Shown piece after piece: positions 16,336-25,000 of a stretch of DNA of 64,000 bases. This DNA comes from Fen-1298 sp050015675. Lineage in GTDB: Bacteria; Bacteroidota; Ignavibacteria; UBA10030. The notes beneath the pieces were generated by a model, which was not told the DNA's origin, made no database searches, and was given only the letters and a program-made list of their open reading frames with translations. Made by a program: the position numbers and the translations under genes. Positions within the stretch are counted from its first letter, which is position 1, and each line of letters starts with the position of its first letter. The DNA is taken from NCBI GenBank assembly GCA_050015675.1, contig JBEKAY010000015.1, forward strand, positions 1 through 64,000, read 5' to 3'.

Positions 16336-18402
16336 TTACTTCATGAGAATCAACTTCCTCGTCGAGACGAATGATCCGACTTCCAAACGGTAGAAGTACA
16401 CACCGCTCGGGAGTCCGAATGTTCCTGTGTTAGTATTGAACGTAACAGTGTAGCTGCCGGCTTCCTGACGACCGTTGACGAGTGTTGCAACCTCAAGACC
16501 AAGCATGTTATAGACTTTGAGGGAAATCATTCCGGTCTTCTCAAGACTATATTGAATCCTCGTGGACGGATTGAACGGATTCGGATAGTTTTGTGAGAGC
16601 GCAAATGCTTGAGGCGCTAAACTATTTTCGACAACGTTCACTGCTGCGGTTGTTGTAAAGCTCCATACATAGTTACTTGCCAGAGCAGTTCCTGCAAGAT
16701 TCTTAGCCCCGGTTGTAATCGTGGCTGTATATAAAGTATTCGGTAAGAGGCTGCTTGCCGGTGCAAAGGTGGCAGTTGTGCCGGTGTAGGACACAACACC
16801 TGAGACTGACGTTGTACCTTGCATTAAAGTAAATGTTGATGTTGTAATAGTTGAAGCATCCATTGCCGTACTAAAAGTTGCGGCAATTTGTTTGTTCAAC
16901 GCCACACCTGTTGCGGCATTCACCGGATCTGTAGAAGTCACTGTGGGTGGAGTGACAACCGCTGCTGCTGTTGTGAAGCTCCATACATAGTTACTTGTCA
17001 GAGCAGTTCCTGCCACATTCTTCGCCCCGGTTGTAATTGTGGCTGTGTATAGAGTATTTGGTAAGAGGCTGCTTGCAGGTGCAAAGGTGGCGGTTGTGCC
17101 GGAGTAAGACACAACACCTGAGACTGACGTTGTACCCTGCATTAAAGTAAATGTCGATGCTGTAATAGTTGAAGCATCCATTGCCGTACTAAAAGTTGCA
17201 GCGATTTGTTTGTTCAACGCCACACCTGTTGCGGTATTAAACGGGTCTATAGAAATTACTGAGGGCGGAGTGACAACCGCTGCTGCTGTTGTGAAGCTCC
17301 ATACATAGTTACTTGCCAAAGCAGTGCCTGCAAGATTCTTCGCCCCAGTTGTAATTGTGGCTGTGTATAGAGTATTCGGTAAGAGGTCGCTTGCTGGTGT
17401 AAAAGTCGCGGTTGTGCCGGTGTGGGAGGATACAACACCTGAGACTGATGTTGCACCTTGCATTAAAGTAAATGTCGATGCAGTAATGGTAGAAGTATCC
17501 ATTGCCGTGCTAAAAGTTGCGGCAATTTGTTTGTTCAACGCTACACCTGTTGCAACATTCACCGGGTCTGTAGAAGTTACCGTGGGTGGAGTGATGACCG
17601 GTGCTGCTGGCGGGGTGATGGTATTGCCGATTAATGTGACGTCTGTTTGCCCCAATGCTCTTCCGTGTAATATTGCGCCATCCTGTCCTGCAATCGTAGA
17701 TGCACCCGGACCAGCAAGAATATTTCCCTCGAAAGTAGATCCTGCTTCAAGTGTCGTTGTACCAACCACTGCCCAAAAGATGTTGGAAGCCTGTGCACCG
17801 CCACTTAGGAGAACCTTCTTGTTAGCGCTGATATCAAGAGTTCCAGTTATCTGGAATATCCATACATCGTTTGCGCCACCCGAGAGGTGGAGATCATTTG
17901 ATATAGTCACATTGCCAGATGCTCCAGTAAAAAAATAAACGTCAGGTACGAGTGTCAACCCAGCAAGATCTCCAGTAGATCCAGCGTTAGTAACATCGAC
18001 TGCTCTAGAATTAGCATCGGTGTACGCGGTCATCATATCAGCCACAGCTGTACTACACTTAGCTGGAGTTGGAACAGCATAGTCGGCGGCATATACCTTT
18101 CCACCAAGGACTAACGGTGATGTCGAAAATTGACCTGAGGCATCCATTGATAACGCAAAATTTCCCGAGATGGCAACCGCGAGGCCTGGACTAATTCCAA
18201 TATCTCCAGTAATTGAGGTGGTTCCCGTGGAAGAGATTCCTGTTTTTGCTAGAATCCTGAAATCGGCAGCTGTTCCAAGGTTTACTACCCCTGGGCCAGC
18301 AGCGATGGCGGCATGCACCATCAAAGCAACCATAAATATTGCTGCTATGAAGTGCATCCATCTGCCTATTGCAGTTGTTGAATTTTTTGTATTAGTTTTC
18401 AT
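16336..18402 (-). CDS. Secreted ice-binding-like (DUF3494) protein with three Big_5 domains and T9SS tail
   Basis: This 688-aa protein has an N-terminal signal (about 1-35). Residues about 38-262 form a DUF3494 ice-binding-like domain: VNLGTAADFRILAKTGIS, TGDIGISPG, GNVTISNDLHLSGGANDVW, FWAVVGTTTLEAGSTFEGNILA and ILHGRALGQTDVTL. Three tandem Ig-like Big_5 domains of about 105 aa follow (about 270-590), each with TDPVN.ATGVALNKQIAATFS and YVWSFTT. The last 80 residues are a type IX sorting domain (NYPNPFNPSTRIQYSL ... GVYFYRL ... RKLILMK). It is predicted to be exported and cell-surface attached. DUF3494 proteins bind ice or act as adhesins. A related protein with reversed domain order is at 22006. 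Confidence 0.85.
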   Translation of the reverse strand: MKTNTKNSTTAIGRWMHFIAAIFMVALMVHAAIAAGPGVVNLGTAADFRILAKTGISSTGTTSITGDIGISPGLAVAISGNFALSMDASGQFSTSPLVLGGKVYAADYAVPTPAKCSTAVADMMTAYTDANSRAVDVTNAGSTGDLAGLTLVPDVYFFTGASGNVTISNDLHLSGGANDVWIFQITGTLDISANKKVLLSGGAQASNIFWAVVGTTTLEAGSTFEGNILAGPGASTIAGQDGAILHGRALGQTDVTLIGNTITPPAAPVITPPTVTSTDPVNVATGVALNKQIAATFSTAMDTSTITASTFTLMQGATSVSGVVSSHTGTTATFTPASDLLPNTLYTATITTGAKNLAGTALASNYVWSFTTAAAVVTPPSVISIDPFNTATGVALNKQIAATFSTAMDASTITASTFTLMQGTTSVSGVVSYSGTTATFAPASSLLPNTLYTATITTGAKNVAGTALTSNYVWSFTTAAAVVTPPTVTSTDPVNAATGVALNKQIAATFSTAMDASTITTSTFTLMQGTTSVSGVVSYTGTTATFAPASSLLPNTLYTATITTGAKNLAGTALASNYVWSFTTTAAVNVVENSLAPQAFALSQNYPNPFNPSTRIQYSLEKTGMISLKVYNMLGLEVATLVNGRQEAGSYTVTFNTNTGTFGLPSGVYFYRLEVGSFVSTRKLILMK

Positions 18403-18450
18403 AAAAACCTCTATGTAATTAGTGAATGTTGAATTTATCCGATGCCTTCT

Positions 18451-19809
18451 TCAATTGGGAACGATATCGATTATGACTGTTCTATTATAGAATCGTTCTT
18501 CCGGGAAGAAATTGTCAAACGGTGCAAATTGAAGATTTTCTCCATACGCAAACGTTTCAAATGTGATTCCTTTCTTACCGCTGCTCGATATTGTGCGTTC
18601 AATAATAGTCCGCGCATCCTGGACTCGTTGGCTGGATAAGCTGTCGTTATACACTTCATCTCCTATGATATCCGTATGACCGTGGATTAGCACGAGACCA
18701 CTATCCGGAATGAGCGGTGTGACAATGTCGGTGAGGAATGTTGCGTAGCTTGCGACGGTCTTCGATTGGTCGAAGTCAAATAGAATGCTGAACCGCACTG
18801 CATCTTTTATCGGTTCTTCTCTGCGGACAAGGTGAACCGAGCTTTCTTCCCTCACAGATTTCCCGCCCTTCGTTTGTCCCAGCATCACGAACTTGTAATC
18901 GCCTTGGGGATGATCACCAAGGATGGTGTTCCCAGAAATGCTTTCTTGGTCTCGTGTCGATGGACCGAAACGCTGAACGTTTCCTAGTTCATCCGTTATT
19001 TCCAACGACCAAGATACGAGCACTTCCCTTGCTCCAACCACATTGAAAATAACATGGCTGTCCAGAGGGTCTTCCACAACTACGACAATTTTCACCGGCT
19101 TTAGCGTGTAGTGGGGTCCACCCCCAACCTGCATCATCAATTCCGGTGAACTGCTCTCGATATCAACACGACGATCCCCTGCCCGGAGAAGGGCAAGTTC
19201 TTTTGTAGCTCCATCCACTACTGATGGAATTCGCGGTTTATCCCGCCCTTCAGTCGTTATCCTCGAACCATTAATTCCGAAGACATCCACGAGATATCGC
19301 TTGATCGTTTCCGCCCTTGCTTTGCCGAACTCTGGTTCTTTCTCTGACGCCCCACTAAGCGAAATGATCGTCCTGGGACTTCTTTTCATGCGATCACCGA
19401 TAATATTCAAGATGTTATAATACACAGTCATCTGCCGGAGTGAACGTAAAGCCATGCCTTTCGGCTGAACTTTCTGTAATTGTTCCTCCTTGAAACTTGC
19501 CGCCTGACTTTTCGTCAACGTAACATATCGACTTGGTATCTTACTCGATCCTGCCTCGAAAAACACATAATTGCGAAGCGGGAATGTTTCCCTTACCCTG
19601 CGATGAACGGGTACGGCCTTTGGCGCTCGAACCGAAAACTGGACTTCACGCTCGACTACCTCCTCTTTACAGCCGCCCATGAAAACGACGAGGAGTAAAG
19701 CGGTGGTCAGTCCATCTGAAAGTGGGGCGCCGATTGCGCCCCGAATCATTCTAGAGAAATAAGTCCATCGACTCAAAGCAGTTTTTGTTTTTATTTTATA
19801 GATCTTCAT
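18451..19809 (-). CDS. Lipoprotein with two OmpA-like domains
   Basis: The ATG at 19809 has a GGAAG site 6 nt upstream and gives 452 aa. An N-terminal lipoprotein signal ends in MGGC-KEE. The protein then carries an OmpA-like region (about 75-215: RNYVFFEAGSSKIPSRYV, SLSGASEKEPEFGKARAETIKRYLVDVFG, RRVDIE), a middle beta-rich domain, and a second OmpA-like domain (about 335-450: FSILFDFDQSKTVASYATFL, VLIHGHTDIIGDEVYNDSLSSQRV, RTVIIDIVP). It is paralogous over nearly its whole mature length to the next gene at 19857, which has an added beta-barrel. The signal region is instead nearly identical in DNA to that of the ice-binding gene at 22006. Confidence 0.8.
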   Translation of the reverse strand: MKIYKIKTKTALSRWTYFSRMIRGAIGAPLSDGLTTALLLVVFMGGCKEEVVEREVQFSVRAPKAVPVHRRVRETFPLRNYVFFEAGSSKIPSRYVTLTKSQAASFKEEQLQKVQPKGMALRSLRQMTVYYNILNIIGDRMKRSPRTIISLSGASEKEPEFGKARAETIKRYLVDVFGINGSRITTEGRDKPRIPSVVDGATKELALLRAGDRRVDIESSSPELMMQVGGGPHYTLKPVKIVVVVEDPLDSHVIFNVVGAREVLVSWSLEITDELGNVQRFGPSTRDQESISGNTILGDHPQGDYKFVMLGQTKGGKSVREESSVHLVRREEPIKDAVRFSILFDFDQSKTVASYATFLTDIVTPLIPDSGLVLIHGHTDIIGDEVYNDSLSSQRVQDARTIIERTISSSGKKGITFETFAYGENLQFAPFDNFFPEERFYNRTVIIDIVPN

Positions 19810-19856
19810 AACAGCTTCCATTCAGTTAGAAACGCTGAATTCATACGCTGATAACT

Positions 19857-21869
19857 TTAGTCGGGAACGATATCGATAACGACCGATCTATTATAGGATC
19901 GTTCTTCCGGGAAGAAATTGTAAAACGTTGGATGATTTTCGCCAAACCCAAACGTTTCAAATGTGATCCCTTTCCTGCCGCTGCTCGATATTGCTTGTTC
20001 AATAATAGTCTGTGCATCTTTGACTCGTTCGTTAGATAAGTTTTCGTTATACGCTTCTTCTCCTATATTATCCGTATAACCGTGGATAATAACGACGCCG
20101 CTATCCGGAACGAGCGGTACTACAACCTCGGTGAGGAACTTATCGTAACTCGCAATGGTCTTCGATTTATCGAAGTCAAAGAGAATCCTGAACCGCACTA
20201 CGTCTTTTCCCGGTTCGACTCTACGGATCAGGTGAACCGCACTTTCTTTCCTCACAAATTTCCCGCCTTTCGTTTCTCCCAGCATCACGACCTTGTAGTC
20301 GCCTTGAGAACGATCACCTAGTATGGTGTTTCCAGAAATGTCTTCCTGGTCTCGAGTGGATGGTCCGTAACGTTGAACCTTTCCTTGGTCATCCGTGATT
20401 TCCAATGACCACGATGCGAGCACTTCCTTTGCCCCAGTCACATAGAAAATGACATGGCTGTCAAGTGGGTCTTCCACATCTTCAACGATTTGCACCGGCT
20501 TCAGCACGTAATGGGAATCACCCCCAACCTGTATCATCAACTCAGGCGAATTGCTCTCGATATCAACCCGACGATCTCCAGCCTCGAGACGATCAAGATC
20601 TTTTGTACCACCAGGTGTTTCTGATGGAACGAGCGGTTTTTCTCGTCCTTCAGTTGTTATTCTTGAGCTATCAATTCCAAATACGTCCACGAGATACCGC
20701 TTGATCGTTTCCGCCCTTTCTTTGCCGTACTCTGATCCTCTTTCCGGCGACGCACCAATGAGCGTAATAGTCGTCCCGGGACTTCTTTTCATACGATCAC
20801 CGAAGATATTCAGGATGTTATAATATACGGTCATCTGTCGGATTGATATACCTGTCATGCTTTTCGGTTGAAACTGCTGCACTTGCTCTTCCTTGAAACT
20901 TGCCGCCTGGTCTTTCGTCAGCATCACATATCGATTCGGTATTTCAGACGATCCGTCCTCGAAAAACACATAATTGCGTAGCGGGAACGTTTCCCTTACC
21001 CTGCGTTTAATAGGTACTGTCTTTGGCGCTCGAAGCGAAAACTGAACGTCACGCTCGATGAATGAACGCTCGACATGATGAATGACTTTCCCTCTTCCAT
21101 ACTTGAGTGCAATACCCACCCGTAGGGTCGACACTGCCCAGGTTTCCCCCCAGCGTGGTTCTTGGCCAAAATAGGGCTGGTACGAAACAAATGGTGAAAG
21201 ATCGACTTGGTTTTTATCGTTCGGAGATAACGCGAGTGGAATATCGTAACCAATACCGATTTGCACCGAGTAAACTTTTTCATTCATTTTACTAAACTCG
21301 GCTTTGTAGGCGGGTTTGGTTCCCTCCGTATAGACAAATGTTTTCTCATCGCTCGTGGATGACTTTGGCATGTTGAGAGCCCAATTGAAACCGATTCGGG
21401 GTCCACCAAAAATGTAAAAACCATCGTAATCTGAGAATGGAACAACCCGTAAGCTCGGTTCGATGGAGATATAGCTGATCGTTGTCGATAAATTCGAAAG
21501 TTGACCGCATGGACATGGAGTCTCATTGAACGATCCACGCCGATCATCATATCCCACCTGCAGTATTCCCCCCCAAGTAGGATTGTGATGATATTCCACC
21601 AAGCCGGCCAGATACCAGCCAGCTCCAAACCCTTTATGAAAAACAGCCGGAGTCGTTAACGCGGAGTTCAGCATTTGTGTTGTTCCGCCATAAAAGTCCA
21701 AGTTCGCGGCTCCAGCTCCACCGAACCACCACTTTGGCTGTGCCCTTTGAGTCTCCTGCGCAAGAATTGTTGCGTAGGTACACATAAGGATCAAAGAACT
21801 GAAGAGAATTCTTGTGAGCCAAAAGCTTATGAGCCTCTGACTTCGATTTACCGTGCGATGTTGATACAT
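19857..21869 (-). CDS. Outer-membrane beta-barrel protein with two OmpA-like domains
   Basis: This 670-aa protein uses the ATG at 21869 with a strong AAGGAGC RBS. A signal peptide (..LILMCTYATILAQE) precedes a barrel-type region (about 45-270) with strand motifs such as WWFGGAGAANLDFYGG, GWYLAGLVEYHH and VSTLRVGIALKYG. The C-terminal 400 residues match the paralogue at 18451: first OmpA-like domain (RNYVFFEDGSSEIPNRYV, ITLIGASPERGSEYGKERAE), middle domain and second OmpA-like domain (FRILFDFDKSKTIASYDKFL, IIHGYTDNIGEEAYNENLS). The duplicated OmpA domains suggest two peptidoglycan contacts. It lies 36 bp upstream of the 18451 gene, so both may be co-transcribed. Confidence 0.82.
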   Translation of the reverse strand: MYQHRTVNRSQRLISFWLTRILFSSLILMCTYATILAQETQRAQPKWWFGGAGAANLDFYGGTTQMLNSALTTPAVFHKGFGAGWYLAGLVEYHHNPTWGGILQVGYDDRRGSFNETPCPCGQLSNLSTTISYISIEPSLRVVPFSDYDGFYIFGGPRIGFNWALNMPKSSTSDEKTFVYTEGTKPAYKAEFSKMNEKVYSVQIGIGYDIPLALSPNDKNQVDLSPFVSYQPYFGQEPRWGETWAVSTLRVGIALKYGRGKVIHHVERSFIERDVQFSLRAPKTVPIKRRVRETFPLRNYVFFEDGSSEIPNRYVMLTKDQAASFKEEQVQQFQPKSMTGISIRQMTVYYNILNIFGDRMKRSPGTTITLIGASPERGSEYGKERAETIKRYLVDVFGIDSSRITTEGREKPLVPSETPGGTKDLDRLEAGDRRVDIESNSPELMIQVGGDSHYVLKPVQIVEDVEDPLDSHVIFYVTGAKEVLASWSLEITDDQGKVQRYGPSTRDQEDISGNTILGDRSQGDYKVVMLGETKGGKFVRKESAVHLIRRVEPGKDVVRFRILFDFDKSKTIASYDKFLTEVVVPLVPDSGVVIIHGYTDNIGEEAYNENLSNERVKDAQTIIEQAISSSGRKGITFETFGFGENHPTFYNFFPEERSYNRSVVIDIVPD

Positions 21870-21960
21870 ACGTAGCTCCTTATTATATAGAGTGGTTTTG
21901 TTTCTATCATATTTATAATGTTCTTCATTAAAATCATGTCCATCTCCGTTATTCACACAA

Positions 21961-22000
21961 AAGCCTAACCCACCAGATAGATGTCTGGCGGGCAGGCTTT
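21961..22000 (-). terminator. Hairpin terminator after the giant ice-binding gene
   Basis: AAGCCTaaCCCaCCAGA and TCTGGcGGGcaGGCTT form a near-perfect stem around TAGATG, 6 bp past the stop of the 22006 gene. It is well placed to end transcription of that gene before 19857. Confidence 0.6.
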
Positions 22001-22005
22001 ATATA

Positions 22006-25000
22006 TTATGGACCAGGCACGGTAATAGTAGAGGCTGCGCCGTTCAAAGCGAGTGTGCTAGCACCGATCGCTCCAGCCAATAATCTACCGAATATCGTGG
22101 CATTACCCGCAGAAGTAAGATCTCCTCCAGCCAGTATGTTTCCATAGAAGGTAGTACCAGATCCTATAGACGCAGCAGCTGTAGGAACGAAAAATACGTT
22201 CTTCTGCTGAGCCGATCCAGTCAGCGTAACATTACCACCTGGCGCTCCCGAAAAAGTAGTAAGCGAGGAACCGATCTGGAAGATCCAGACTGCATCCGCG
22301 TTGCCACCACCGTCAAGAACTACAGGAGTGTTGATCAATAATGTGCTACTAGATGTATATGTACCCGGGGGAAGATGACCGGGAGCATTTACGCCAACGA
22401 TGAGCGTGCCCAAGTCCTGACCATCAGGCACGGTTGTTCCCGGAGCCAGGTTTTTGGCGAAGTGATACGCTGTCGTCAAGTCGGTATAGACCGACTGTGC
22501 CACTCCATCTGCAATGTGAATCGCGCCATGCACCTGCGACGGAAGTAATCCATTTGCATTGCCTGGGTACATCGCAACATCCCCATATACTTGGGAGGCG
22601 CCGCTAGCATCTGTGATCGCAGACGATGACAAGATCCCGTAAGTACTGGCTAAACCAAGATCTACTGCGCCTGGTGCGAGTGTTGAAGTAAAGTTCGCTA
22701 TAAATGTTCTGTTTCCATTTATTATAAATGTATAACTTGCATTCGTCGATACTGGATTTCCGTTCTCTATCCAGTTAGTAAATGCATATCCAGCATTCGG
22801 TGTCGCGGTTATTGTTACTGAAGTGCCTGCATTAAATGTACCGCCTCCACTTGATGTAGTTCCACCTGCCACCGGATTTGAAGATAACGTTACTGTATAT
22901 TGTAAAACAGTAAAGTTTGCTGTGATGTTTTTATTCTTATTCATCGTCACAGTCAGTGGGTTTGTCAAGCTTGTTGTGTCTCCGCTCCAGCCGGTGAATG
23001 TATATCCGGTATTCGGTGTTGCAGTGAGAGTTACATTCGTTCCATAATTGTAACTCGTCTGGTTCGGATTCTTGGCCACCGTTCCGTTCACCGATGTTAT
23101 TGTTAATGTGTATGTGCCAACTGCAAAGTTTGCTGTGATGTTTTTATTCGCATTCATCGTTACAATCAACGGGTTTATCGAGCTTGTTGTGTCTCCGCTC
23201 CAGCCGGTGAATGTATATCCGAGGGATGGCGTTGCAGTAAGAGTTACATTCGTTCCAATATTGTAACTCGTCTGGTTCGGATTCTTGGTTACCGTTCCAT
23301 TAACTGATGTTATTGTTAATGTGTATGTGGTGATTGCAAAGTTTGCTGTGATGTTTTTATTCGCATTCATCGTTACAGTTAGCGGATTTATTAAGCTTGT
23401 TGTGTCTCCGCTCCAGCCAGTGAACGTATATCCGGGAGACGCCGTTGCGGTGAGAATTACATTCGATCCATAATTGTAAGTCGTCTGGTTCGGATTCTTG
23501 GTCACCGTACCGTTAACCGCTGTTGTTGTTAATGTGTATGTGTTGACTGCAAAGTTTGCTGTGATAATCCTGTTGGCAATCATTGTGACACTCATCGGAC
23601 TGGTCGCTGCCGATTTTCCGACCGTATCTCCACTCCAACTCACAAAGTGGTATCCGACGTCAGGTACTGCCGTCAACGTTACCGAAGTTCCATAGCTATA
23701 TGGACCTGCCGCAGGATTTAGAATCACTGTCCCGTGTAGTCCACTCGCTGATAGCGTATACTTGATGATTTCAAAGTTTGCTACTAATGTTCTATCTCCA
23801 CTTACTGTAAATGTATAACTTGGATTCGTAGTTACGACAGTTACGCCCTCTGTCCAATTAGTAAATGTATATCCAGTGTTCGGTGCGGCGGTTACTGTTA
23901 CTGAAGAGCATGAATTAAATGTACCGACTCCATTTGTAAATCCGACTCCACTTGTAGTTCCGCCTGCTGTTGGATTTGATGATATCCTTATTGTATAAGG
24001 GGCAACAGTTGTGAAGCTCCATGCATAGTTGCTTGCCATTGGATTACAGCAACATGATGACGAATCTTGAACCCCGGTTGTAATCGTTGCTATATATGTT
24101 GTATTCGGCTTGAGATTACTTAATGGCGTAAAGGTTGCTGTCGTGCCAACATAACTTACGGTGCCAGAGACAAATGTTGTACCTTGCGTTTCCATTAAAG
24201 TAAATGTTGCAGTAGTGATAGTTGACGCATTCATTGGCATACTAAAAGTTGCGGCAATTTGTTTGTTCAAAGCAACGCATGTTGCACCATTAGTTGGATC
24301 TGTAGAAATTACTGTAGGCGGAGTGAGGGCCACGGCTGCGCCTGTTGTAAAGCTCCATACATAGTTGTTTGCCAGAGCATTGCCCGCCAAATCTTTAACC
24401 GAGGTTGTAATCGTCGCTGTATATACTGTATTCGGTGCGAGATTACTTGCCGGTGTAAATTTAGCAATTGTGCCAGAGTAGGACACAAAACCGGAAATTG
24501 GCGTTGTACCTTGCATCAAAATAAATGTTGATGTTTGAATAGTTGATGCATCCATTGTCTTACTAAAAGTTGCAACAATTTGTTTGCTCAAAACCACACC
24601 TATTGCGGCATTAACTGGGTCTGTTAAAATTACTGTGGGTGCAGTAACGGCCACTGCTGTGCCTGTTGTAAAGCTCCATACATAATTATTTGCCAGAGCA
24701 TTGCCCGCCAAGTCCTTAACAGAGGTTGTAATCGTTGCTGTATATACTGTATTTGGTGCGAGATTACTTGCCGGTGCAAAGGTGGCAGTTGTGCCGGAGT
24801 AGGATACAAATCCGGAAACTGACGTTGTACCTTGCGTCAAGGTAAATGTTGACGTGGTAAAAGTTGAAGCATCCATTGTCTTACTAAAGGTTGCAGCAAT
24901 TTTCTGGTTCAAAGGCACACCTGTTGCAGCATTAACAGGGTCCGTAGAACTTACTGTGGGTGGAGTGCTAACCACTGCTGCGCCCGTTGTAAAGTTCCAA

